From: Bacteroidales bacterium
GTDB lineage: Bacteria > Bacteroidota > Bacteroidia > Bacteroidales > Muribaculaceae
Direction of reading: 5' to 3'
Length of the DNA: 64,000 nt
Assembly: GCA_003150235.1 (NCBI GenBank)
Contig: QAMW01000043.1
Location: forward strand, 4,981-68,980
The stretch's first letter is position 1. The number at the start of each line of letters is the position of its first letter. Under the pieces are notes generated by a model that had not been told where the DNA came from, did not search any database, and saw only the letters and a list, made by a program, of their open reading frames with translations. The translations under genes and the position numbers were made by a program. Positions 41,075 to 48,757 of this stretch are shown piece after piece.

Positions 41075-41106
41075 TTTGATAATCACGGTAAATCTTCATA
41101 TTTTTG
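41075..41106 (+). promoter_or_regulatory. Promoter of the hipBST-like operon
   Basis: TTTG at 41075-41078, a 20-base spacer, then TATTTTTG at 41099-41106. The leader to the ATG at 41131 is about 18 bases. The operator abuts the -33 box, consistent with autorepression. Confidence 0.75.
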
Positions 41107-41130
41107 CAGAAAAGTTTATTATGTCAGACC

Positions 41131-41331
41131 ATGGAACTGATGGATATAATGAAACAGCGGCGAGAAACTCTCGCTCTTACCCAACAGGATCTTGCTGAAA
41201 TGTCGCAAGTAGGTCTTGCCACAATCAAGGATATTGAGCGCGGCAAGGGGAATCCTGCACTTAGCACCGTTAAGAAAATTCTTGATGTTCTTGGCATTGA
41301 GATTGAATATCGCATAAGGCAGACCGTATGA
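41131..41331 (+). CDS. hipB: XRE-family antitoxin, HipB-like
   Basis: 66 residues from the ATG at 41131 (MELMDIMKQRRETLALTQQD); an upstream TTG at 41104 is unlikely. The helix-turn-helix is TQQDLAEMSQVGLATIKDIE, and GKGNPALSTVKKILDVLGI is the usual last part of this family. It would repress the operon through the 41050-41073 dyad and hold the toxin. Its stop overlaps the start of the next gene by 4 bases. Confidence 0.88.
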   Translation: MELMDIMKQRRETLALTQQDLAEMSQVGLATIKDIERGKGNPALSTVKKILDVLGIEIEYRIRQTV

Positions 41332-41657
41332 AACAACTTGAGGTATATTTCAATGAAATAAAAGCCGGTATATTGGCGGAACAGCATCCGGGAATCGGAT
41401 ATTCTTTCCAATATTGTAAAGATTATCTTGACTCTGCTATGCCCCCGATTTCCGCTACGTTACCCAAAAGAACAGATGCTTTTTATTCTGAGCACTTGTT
41501 CCCTTTCTTCTCTAATATGATTCCGGAGGGAGCAAACCGTCGTGTGATTTGCCGCTCGTTGAAAATTGATGAACAGGATTTCTTCGGACTGCTTGAAGCG
41601 ATGGCCGACAGAGATTTTATTGGAGCCGTTAATGTCAGGAGGATTACCAATGATTGA
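41328..41657 (+). CDS. hipS: HipA N-terminal-domain protein, HipS-like antitoxin
   Basis: 109 residues that match only the N-terminal subdomain of HipA: MKQLEVYFNEIKAGILAEQH, then FSNMIPEGANRRVICRSLKI and GLLEAMADRDFIGAVNV. In the E. coli HipBST system the equivalent small protein (HipS) is the actual antitoxin of the split kinase, and HipB acts as an enhancer and repressor. The order B-S-T and the 8-base overlap with the kinase gene are the same here. It is a complete short ORF, not a frameshift product of a longer HipA: the stop is followed at once by the kinase ATG in another frame and both parts are well conserved. Confidence 0.82.
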   Translation: MKQLEVYFNEIKAGILAEQHPGIGYSFQYCKDYLDSAMPPISATLPKRTDAFYSEHLFPFFSNMIPEGANRRVICRSLKIDEQDFFGLLEAMADRDFIGAVNVRRITND

Positions 41658-42654
41658 AATAAAGAACTGCCCTTCTTCTCTTGCGGAGGGATTTGACACT
41701 TATAGCCCGAAGTCCGCCAAATTACTATTTAGTAAAACAAAAGTGAATCCGATACTTGGATTTGACATTGACGAATTCCGAAATGTAAGCGAGATTGCAG
41801 ATGCCATGCACCGCATATCGGTTTCAGGCGTTCAGGAAAAATTCCCTGCTATTATAAATGCAGGTGCTATCAATATAGCAGGCGTCAATGAGCGTTCGAC
41901 GCATATATTGAAACCCGCACCTTGGGACAAGACTCTTCGTGACCGCAAGATGATTCCTGCAAACGAGCATCTTACGATGCAGATTGCCTCACAAATTTAC
42001 GGCATACAGACCGCAGCTAATGGTCTATGTTTTACATCTAAAGGACAACCGGTATATATTACCCGCCGTTTCGACATCCTCCCCGACGGATCAAAACTAC
42101 CTATGGAAGATTTCGCCTCGATAATAGGCAGGAATGAACAGACTACCGGACTCCAGTTCAAATACAACGGTAGCTATGAGGATATAGCCAAAGCAATTAG
42201 AGCAAATGTCGCTGCGTGGATGGTTGACATGGAGCGATTCTTTGATCTTGTGGTATTCAATTATATCTATGCCAACGGTGACGCTCACCTTAAAAATTTC
42301 TCGCTGGTTCTGAATGGACAGGATTACCGTCTGGCTCCTGCTTACGACCTCATCAATACCAGCCTGCATGTCAATGGCGATGATTTTGGCCTTGACGGGG
42401 GACTGTCATCCGATATAGAAAAGAGCGACGTTTACGACAGAACCGGGCACCCTTGCCGTCTGGATTTTGAGATGTTCGGCGACAAAATTGGCTTGGTAAA
42501 AAAACGTATTGATAGAATCCTAAACAAATATACCGCTTTCCCTGAAGGCGCAAAGCGACTTGTTGACCATAGTTTTCTCACCGACAAACTGAGACGTAAC
42601 TACGTCCGCATCATAAACGAGCGCATAAACCGTTTCAACAGAGTATCCGAATAA
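41650..42654 (+). CDS. hipT: HipA-like Ser/Thr kinase toxin, HipT-like
   Basis: 334 residues from the ATG at 41650. It has a glycine-rich loop with two serines, RISVSGVQEKF, comparable with the SxS autophosphorylation site of HipT, then HILKPAPW (ATP-binding Lys), LPMEDFASIIG, the catalytic loop NGDAHLKNFSLVL and the metal-binding LAPAYDLINTS. HipA phosphorylates GltX, and the E. coli HipT phosphorylates TrpS; the target here is not known. It overlaps hipS by 8 bases. Catalytic residues look complete, so a live growth-arrest toxin is expected. Confidence 0.87.
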   Translation: MIEIKNCPSSLAEGFDTYSPKSAKLLFSKTKVNPILGFDIDEFRNVSEIADAMHRISVSGVQEKFPAIINAGAINIAGVNERSTHILKPAPWDKTLRDRKMIPANEHLTMQIASQIYGIQTAANGLCFTSKGQPVYITRRFDILPDGSKLPMEDFASIIGRNEQTTGLQFKYNGSYEDIAKAIRANVAAWMVDMERFFDLVVFNYIYANGDAHLKNFSLVLNGQDYRLAPAYDLINTSLHVNGDDFGLDGGLSSDIEKSDVYDRTGHPCRLDFEMFGDKIGLVKKRIDRILNKYTAFPEGAKRLVDHSFLTDKLRRNYVRIINERINRFNRVSE

Positions 42655-42675
42655 ATTAACTTTAATCGTACCAAA

Positions 42676-43194
42676 ATGTCAAAAGCAAAATTAAAAAAAC
42701 AGATGTCGGCTCTTTCAAAAGAACAGGTAGTCGATATAATGCTCCAGCTATACGATGCGAGCAAGGAAGCAAGTGCATGGCTTGAGTTTTATATGGAGCC
42801 CAATAGCGATGCCGAGCTTGAAAAATATAAGAAAGCAATACGCAACCAGTTTTTTGGTCGTAACGACTGGCCTAAAGACCCAAGCTTCAGAGAATGCAAT
42901 AAACTGATAACCGCATTCAAGAAACTTATACCCGACCCACATGCCATTGCTGACCTGATGCTCTACTATGTGGAACAAGGATGCAGCCTGACCGCACAAT
43001 TTGGCGATTACGACGATCCGTTTTATACCGCTCTTGAAAACAATTTCAGTAAAGCGGTCAAATTCATATCATCTAATGGACTGATGTCAGAATACTCGCC
43101 ACGTATGAAAAAGATGATTGAGTCGGTAGAATGCTGTGGTTGGGGATTCCCGGACACTCTTTGGGATATTTATTACGAATACGCAGAGGATTGA
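42676..43194 (+). CDS. DUF6155 family protein
   Basis: 172 residues: MSKAKLKKQMSALSKEQVVD at the start, LIPDPHAIADLMLYYVEQGC in the middle and a helical C-terminus (CCGWGFPDTLWDIYYEYAED). I recognise the DUF6155 pattern of small helical proteins; their function is not known. It begins 21 bases after hipT and could be co-transcribed with the toxin-antitoxin genes. No catalytic or DNA-binding motif is apparent. Confidence 0.65.
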   Translation: MSKAKLKKQMSALSKEQVVDIMLQLYDASKEASAWLEFYMEPNSDAELEKYKKAIRNQFFGRNDWPKDPSFRECNKLITAFKKLIPDPHAIADLMLYYVEQGCSLTAQFGDYDDPFYTALENNFSKAVKFISSNGLMSEYSPRMKKMIESVECCGWGFPDTLWDIYYEYAED

Positions 43195-43310
43195 TTAAAT
43201 TCTTTTAAGCATGGATACTTCAATTTAGCGGAATAAGAGTTACACTTTTTCGACCAAATAAGCATGCCTCCATTACACTTTAAACGAATCGATAATGAAC
43301 TTGCATCGGC

Positions 43311-43341
43311 TTGCACATCTTAGTTAAGATAGCTATATTTG
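43311..43341 (+). promoter_or_regulatory. Promoter in the gap between DUF6155 and the starch locus
   Basis: TTGC at 43311-43314, a 19-base spacer, then TATATTTG at 43334-43341. No ORF follows within the 377-base gap 43195-43571, so any transcript from about 43348 to the hairpin at 43479-43512 would be non-coding. No other signal is seen in this gap. Confidence 0.4.
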
Positions 43342-43470
43342 CGATACAAAAACACAGACCTGAGAAGGTTTAAATTAGCGAACTATAAAAGGTAAAAACG
43401 GAGCAAAATCGAGCTTTAATACCCGAAGAAATACAAGCGGAATACGCGTTCCATTAGAATAGCATGCAAT

Positions 43471-43512
43471 ATAAAAACGATATCGGCCTACGTTCACACG
43501 CAAGCCGATATC
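43471..43512 (-). terminator. Terminator of the starch utilisation operon
   Basis: GATATCGGC (43479-43487) and GCCGATATC (43504-43512) are perfect inverted copies. On the minus strand they are followed by GTTTTTATA. It lies about 60 bases after the stop of the GH97 gene. Confidence 0.75.
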
Positions 43513-43571
43513 AGAACATTTGTTTTTAGTCTATACAATCTTATATTTACTTTAATTCTCTTGCTCTAATT

Positions 43572-45671
43572 CTATTTCTTTGCAATGCGGATTGCGGCTC
43601 CGCCGCCGGCAGCAAGACGCTGCTTCAGCTTGGTCTTTGAATCGACCTTCACGGTACGTATGCGGTAAGCCTGCGGATTATCCTTCCAGTGGGCGTCAGG
43701 CGCATCCTCATAAATTGTCGCCACATATTTCTCCCCCTTCGGCAGAAAGCTCATGTCAATGAGTGCCGTCCTCGGATTTTCATCAGTGATTGCACCCACA
43801 TACCAGTCGTCGGAGTTCTTGTCAAGACGCGCCACGGTGATATACCGGTTAGGCTCCGCCTCCAGATAACGCGAGTCAGCCCAATCGACCGGGACATCCT
43901 TTATAAACTGGAATGCATCGGGGAAACGCTCGTAATTTTCCGGCAGGTCACACGCCATCTGCATCGGCGACGGCATCGTCAGATACAGCGCGAGTTGACG
44001 CGCAAGTGTTGTACCTGCCTGCGAATCTTTACCCTCGCCATAATAGCTCAGGCGTGTCTCAAACAGACCGGGCGTGTAATCCATCGGTCCTCCTTTCAGA
44101 CGCGTGAACGGCAACATACAGGTATGCGATGGCGGATTGCCTCCGAATGATTCAAATTCACCCCCACGTGCCGACTCCTGTGCAAGCCAGTTAGGATAAG
44201 TGCGGCAGAGTCCCGTGGGACGCGGCGCCTCATGGCTGTCGACCATAATCTGATAGTCGGCGGCGCGCTCTATCACGTGACGCGCGTGGTCAACCATCCA
44301 CTGTGACGTGTGATGTTCCGACCGCGGTATAATCGCTCCTACGTAACCGGTCTTAACAGCATCGTAATTGTTATCTTTCATAAACTTGAATGCGCGGTCA
44401 AGCTGCAACTCGTAGTCGGCGGCATTGGCAGCAGTCTCATGGTGCATGATCAGCTTCACGCCTTTTTCCTTAGCATAGTCGCGTAACGCAGGCAGATCAA
44501 AATCAGGATAAGGCTTGTCAAACAGGAACTGGCGGTTTTTACGATAGCTCGCCCAGTCTTCCCATCCTTCATTCCATCCCTCCACAAGCACACCGTCTAT
44601 GCCATGTTTGGCTGCGAAGTCAATGTAACGCTTCACATTCTCCGTGTTGGCGGGATGTCTTCCGTTAGACTTCAATTTCGAATAATCGGTCACGCCCGGT
44701 TTTGCGAGATAGTCATCGGAATACGCCCATGTCTTGACATTGCCTGTAAACATCTCCCACCATACCCCGATGAATTTCATCGGTTTTATCCATGACGTAT
44801 CCTCAATCTTACACGGCTCGTTAAGGTTGAGTATCAGTTGGGAGGAAAGTATGTCACGGGCGTCATCGCTTACAATCAGCGTGCGCCAGGGCGTACTGAA
44901 CGGCAACTGCAGATATGCACTCACCCCGAGACGGTCGGGCACGAGATGCGCTTTCATTCCGTGAGTATCGGGGTTCACGTCGAGCAGCATGGCAGGATAG
45001 CCGGCAAGAGCAGCTTCGTGGGCGCTTACATATACCGAGTCAACCGTCTTCATAAGAAGCGGAGTCTGAATGACCGTACCTCCTGTACGCTGTGCCTCCG
45101 AATGTTTTTTATAATTATTCAGTGCCTCGGGCAAAGCGGAAAACGTGGTTTCCGACCACAGATACTCATCGGTGTCATAGTCACCGGGTATACAGAATAA
45201 AGTGTGGTCGTCAGTATAATTAAACTCGGTAAGTTCCTCTTTAAGGGTAAGATAGTTGTTCTTTTTCTGCGCAGGGAGTTCGTAGCGGAATCCAACACCG
45301 TCATCAAACACGCGGAAACGCACCGTCATCACCCGTTCCGGATTGTCGGCACGGAGATTCACTGCAAGCTCACGGAAATGGTCGCGTACATTGGCATACT
45401 CACCCCACACCGGCTGCCATGAACGGTCTACAGTGACGGTATCTATACCGGTCACAGTGAACCCGTCGGTAAAAGCGGTCTCGTCGGCTTTCAGCCCGAG
45501 GCGGCTCGGCGCTATAAGCGTCTTACCCTTGTAATCAAGGGAATAGTAAGGTGTACCTTCCGCATTCACATCGACGTAGAGTCGCAGATTTCCATCGGGC
45601 GAGGTTATACCCGCGGCTGCCATCTCCATGACACCCGCGAGCAAAAACAGTTGTATCAGAAGTTTTTTCAT
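43572..45671 (-). CDS. susB: Glycoside hydrolase family 97 alpha-glucosidase, SusB-like
   Basis: 699 residues with a signal peptide (KKLLIQLFLLAGVMEMAAA) that directs it to the periplasm. The GH97 N-terminal beta-domain (ITSPDGNLRLYVDVNAEGTP) is followed by the TIM barrel: DGVLVEGWNEGWEDW, LIMHHETAANAADYE, VDSHEAPRPTGLCRTYPN and ARGGEFE. The HHET and DSHE glutamates fit the inverting SusB branch rather than the retaining branch with an Asp nucleophile; this is judged by eye. It releases glucose from maltooligosaccharides that SusCD imports. It is the last gene of the operon, 20 bases after the GH13 gene. Confidence 0.93.
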   Translation of the reverse strand: MKKLLIQLFLLAGVMEMAAAGITSPDGNLRLYVDVNAEGTPYYSLDYKGKTLIAPSRLGLKADETAFTDGFTVTGIDTVTVDRSWQPVWGEYANVRDHFRELAVNLRADNPERVMTVRFRVFDDGVGFRYELPAQKKNNYLTLKEELTEFNYTDDHTLFCIPGDYDTDEYLWSETTFSALPEALNNYKKHSEAQRTGGTVIQTPLLMKTVDSVYVSAHEAALAGYPAMLLDVNPDTHGMKAHLVPDRLGVSAYLQLPFSTPWRTLIVSDDARDILSSQLILNLNEPCKIEDTSWIKPMKFIGVWWEMFTGNVKTWAYSDDYLAKPGVTDYSKLKSNGRHPANTENVKRYIDFAAKHGIDGVLVEGWNEGWEDWASYRKNRQFLFDKPYPDFDLPALRDYAKEKGVKLIMHHETAANAADYELQLDRAFKFMKDNNYDAVKTGYVGAIIPRSEHHTSQWMVDHARHVIERAADYQIMVDSHEAPRPTGLCRTYPNWLAQESARGGEFESFGGNPPSHTCMLPFTRLKGGPMDYTPGLFETRLSYYGEGKDSQAGTTLARQLALYLTMPSPMQMACDLPENYERFPDAFQFIKDVPVDWADSRYLEAEPNRYITVARLDKNSDDWYVGAITDENPRTALIDMSFLPKGEKYVATIYEDAPDAHWKDNPQAYRIRTVKVDSKTKLKQRLAAGGGAAIRIAKK

Positions 45672-45690
45672 CTGAAATGGTGAAAAAGGG

Positions 45691-47019
45691 TTAGTTCATC
45701 AAAATGGTGTAACTGTAAGGTTCAAGACTGATTTCCACAGGCACTGTCACCTGCTTGCCGTCAATCAGTCCGGTCATTGTGCTTCCGGCAAGTGAGATAG
45801 GACTTTTGACGCTCTTCTCGCTTCCGGTGGTGTTGACCGCAACGAGAAGATTATGCCCCGGAATCGCGCGTGTGAAACATACCACCGACGAGTTGGAAAA
45901 GTCACGCAACTCACCGCGGCGCACCTCGGTTGAAGCCTTGAACGCGGCATTGATTGCCTTGTATTCATCGGAAATTGATGTCGAGAAGTCGAGCGTCATG
46001 TAATTGAAGAACGAAAGTTTGCCCGACAGCCCCTCGACATCCATCGATGAATAAATCATCGGTGTGCCGTTAAGCATAGACGCAAGCATGTAAGCCGCAG
46101 GCACACCCTCAGGAGCGCCAAACATCGTCGCAACATTATTCTCAGCCGCTACATCGTGGTTAAACACATAGCGAAGTATCGATTTTCCGTCGGGCACCTT
46201 TGCGAGAGCCTCCACGGCTTCTTTGACAACATCGGCAGGTTTACCACCGTTGAATGCAGCCGAAATAGTTGTCGAGCTGTTCCAGTCATATATCATGTCG
46301 AATCCGTCGGCATAATAATCAGGATTTGCCGTCTCGGCAAGCATAATCATATCACTGTTCTTGGCTCGCAACGCAGTGATTACATCGCTCCAGAAATCAT
46401 GGGGCACACCGTCGGCGTAGTCGCAGCGATAACCGTCTATACCAAGCTGCTCAACCCAGAAGAGCATCGCATCTTTCATAGCGGCGCGCATATCGGCATT
46501 GGCGAAATTTAGCTGCGCCACATCCGACCATCCCGAAGGCGAGACGATATTGCCTGCGGCATCCTTTACATACCAGTCGGGATGCTCGGTAATCCAGCTG
46601 CAATCCCATGCCGTATGGTTAGCCACCCAGTCCAGAATGACCTTCATACCGCTTGAATGGGCGGTATTGACTAGTTCCTTCAGGTCGGTCATTGTGCCGT
46701 AACGGGGATTCACCGCCTTGAAGTCGCGGATACAGTAGGGCGACCCTATGCCGTTAAGTTCGCCCGGTTCATAGACCGGCATAACCCATAGTATGTCACA
46801 CTCCATACCCGCTATACGCGACACCTGGCGCGTAAGCCCTTTCAAGCACTCGTTATCGCCGAAGAAACGTGGATTTGCCTGATAAATCACATTGGTTGAC
46901 ACCTCATTGCCGATCACAGGTTCAGCCGGGTTGGCAGGCATGTCAATCTCGTAAGAGGTGCAGCCGGCGGCGGCAAACGCCGCCACCGTTGCAATAAATG
47001 ATGCTATCTTATTCATCAA
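45691..47019 (-). CDS. GH13 alpha-amylase lipoprotein of the starch operon
   Basis: 442 residues. A lipobox (FAAAGC) followed by acidic residues marks a lipoprotein probably exported to the cell surface. Catalytic parts of the GH13 barrel are VILDWVANHTAWD (region I), IDGYRCDYADGVP (nucleophile Asp), MLAETANPDYY (acid/base Glu) and RYVFNHDVAAEN (transition-state Asp). It plays the SusG role, first cut of starch, but is much shorter than SusG (about 690 residues) and has no inserted CBM58. Carbohydrate binding is presumably left to the multi-module lipoprotein encoded next to it. Confidence 0.9.
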   Translation of the reverse strand: MMNKIASFIATVAAFAAAGCTSYEIDMPANPAEPVIGNEVSTNVIYQANPRFFGDNECLKGLTRQVSRIAGMECDILWVMPVYEPGELNGIGSPYCIRDFKAVNPRYGTMTDLKELVNTAHSSGMKVILDWVANHTAWDCSWITEHPDWYVKDAAGNIVSPSGWSDVAQLNFANADMRAAMKDAMLFWVEQLGIDGYRCDYADGVPHDFWSDVITALRAKNSDMIMLAETANPDYYADGFDMIYDWNSSTTISAAFNGGKPADVVKEAVEALAKVPDGKSILRYVFNHDVAAENNVATMFGAPEGVPAAYMLASMLNGTPMIYSSMDVEGLSGKLSFFNYMTLDFSTSISDEYKAINAAFKASTEVRRGELRDFSNSSVVCFTRAIPGHNLLVAVNTTGSEKSVKSPISLAGSTMTGLIDGKQVTVPVEISLEPYSYTILMN

Positions 47020-47024
47020 CTTTC

Positions 47025-48746
47025 TTATTTAAGTTCAGCACCGGCGGGATTAGCCACAATCGTGTAATCCTTATCAAGGGTGATGGTCATGGCGTCGTAC
47101 TGGGTATCGTTATTGTTATTGAATATCAGGTTCTCGGTCTCGCCGTCACCTTCAACAGTCAACACCTTGTAAGTCACGCCGTCAATTGTCTCGGTCACTT
47201 CTGGACGTGTACCGGGCCAACCGCCGAATATCTCCTTGTCACCCCAGGCATATACGTAGAAGTCGCTCCAACCGGTCTTGTCTTCGATATAAATCTTATA
47301 TTGATTTGACGAGGGTTCGACAGCTACCGCGCCGTCGGGATTTGCAACTATGTAGTAATCCTTGTCCAGGGTGATGGTCATGGCGTCATACTGGGTGCCG
47401 TTGTTGTCGTTGAATATCAGGTTCTCGGTCTCACCGTTGCCTTCGACAGTAAACACGAGGTAGGTCACGCCACCGATTTCCTTTGTCTCAGTCGACGACA
47501 TTCCCGGCCAGCCGCCGAATATCTCCTTATCGCCGTAGGCATAGATGTAGAAATCGCTCCATCCGGTAAGATTCTGCACATAAATCTTGTATTCCTCGCC
47601 CGGCTGAGGCTCGGGTTCCGGTTCCGGATCTACAGTCCCGGGGGTGTAGGTCTCCGGATCTATTTCAACAGCACGGTTGGATGACAGCTCGACATAGACA
47701 TCGCGGTCAAGATTGAATACTACCACGTCGTCAACCTGCTTACCGTTGCCGTTATTGAGTATAACGTGTTCTTCAAGCCCTGCATTGCAGTTTGCCGCGC
47801 CAAGGTCGAAGTAAGTGTATGTCACGCCCTTGATTACCTGTGTGCCGGTAGGAGCCATGCCCGGCCATGCACCGTTAAGGTCATTGACAGTACCCCACAT
47901 GTAGAGATACAACTCATCCCATCCGGAATTATTAACAACAAACACCGTGTAGCCGTCGTGAGTGACAACCGACGACGGGTCAAACTCGTTGACGCTCTCG
48001 GGAGTGAGTTCAAGATAGAAATCCTGATTCAGCGTCACGTTATAATCGGGAAGCTGACTGCCGTTGTTGTTATTATTGAAAATGAGGTTAAGATTCTTTC
48101 CCTCGTTAGCCGCACCGGTATCGAAATACTTGTAATTCACACCGTCAATCTCCACCTTTCCGGTAGGAGTTATTCCCGGCCATGCGCCGAATGCCTCGGC
48201 ATCACCGTAAGCATACATTGCAAGTTCCTCATAACCGGAATTATCGACAACATAGATTACATAACCGTCATGTACGATTTCGTCAGGATTCTGGGGTTTG
48301 TTGAAATAGTCAGCCCAACGATATACGAGCACATTGATGCGGTTGCCAAGACCGGGAGCCTCTGTGTGCACCACAGGCTTGTTGTCAAGTGACCTTTCCT
48401 CACCCTGCTCAACGGAGTAGAATGTATATCCGTCGGCGAGAGTCTTACCCTTGACGAAATCATCGGGATTCAGATATACGCCCCATTTCACATCGGTATC
48501 CGATGCTTTTTCAAGTTGCCAGCGCGGGTCGCCCACGGCATCCATTCCGCCGTTGAACTCGCCTATGATATAAATTTTATCGGTGGCAAGCGTACCCTGC
48601 GGCACAATTACTTCAAGCAGCTCGTAGCCCGGTCGCAGTTCAAAGCGCGGAAGCTCGCTGTCAAATATTATCTCATCCTTCGAGCATCCTGCAAGCATAG
48701 GCAGGAGCATGAGAAAAAGAACAGTGAATATATTGAGTTTCTTCAT
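47025..48746 (-). CDS. SusE/SusF-like outer-membrane starch-binding lipoprotein with four tandem binding modules
   Basis: 573 residues with the lipobox LAGCSKDE, the acidic surface-export signal. The N-terminal SusE-type domain is residues about 25-145 (IYIIGEFNGGMDAVGDPRWQ). Four CBM26-like starch-binding modules follow, each with a WPG motif and a FN(N/D)N(N) loop: about 155-250, 255-365, 385-480 and 483-573. A (PE)n linker, PEPEPEPQPGE, stands before the third. Modules 3 and 4 are nearly identical in protein and DNA, so a recent duplication is clear (see 47036-47590). It should hold starch on the cell surface for the SusCD porter and the GH13 enzyme. Confidence 0.88.
   Translation of the reverse strand: MKKLNIFTVLFLMLLPMLAGCSKDEIIFDSELPRFELRPGYELLEVIVPQGTLATDKIYIIGEFNGGMDAVGDPRWQLEKASDTDVKWGVYLNPDDFVKGKTLADGYTFYSVEQGEERSLDNKPVVHTEAPGLGNRINVLVYRWADYFNKPQNPDEIVHDGYVIYVVDNSGYEELAMYAYGDAEAFGAWPGITPTGKVEIDGVNYKYFDTGAANEGKNLNLIFNNNNNGSQLPDYNVTLNQDFYLELTPESVNEFDPSSVVTHDGYTVFVVNNSGWDELYLYMWGTVNDLNGAWPGMAPTGTQVIKGVTYTYFDLGAANCNAGLEEHVILNNGNGKQVDDVVVFNLDRDVYVELSSNRAVEIDPETYTPGTVDPEPEPEPQPGEEYKIYVQNLTGWSDFYIYAYGDKEIFGGWPGMSSTETKEIGGVTYLVFTVEGNGETENLIFNDNNGTQYDAMTITLDKDYYIVANPDGAVAVEPSSNQYKIYIEDKTGWSDFYVYAWGDKEIFGGWPGTRPEVTETIDGVTYKVLTVEGDGETENLIFNNNNDTQYDAMTITLDKDYTIVANPAGAELK
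47036..47590. repeat. Tandem duplication of about 290 bases inside the starch-binding gene
   Basis: The segments near 47036-47300 and 47330-47590 share long identical runs such as GGTGATGGTCATGGCGTC, TATCAGGTTCTCGGTCTC and CCGCCGAATATCTCCTT. They encode modules 4 and 3 of the lipoprotein. This is a hot spot for module loss or gain by recombination. Confidence 0.75.
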
Positions 48747-48757
48747 GATGTCTGATA

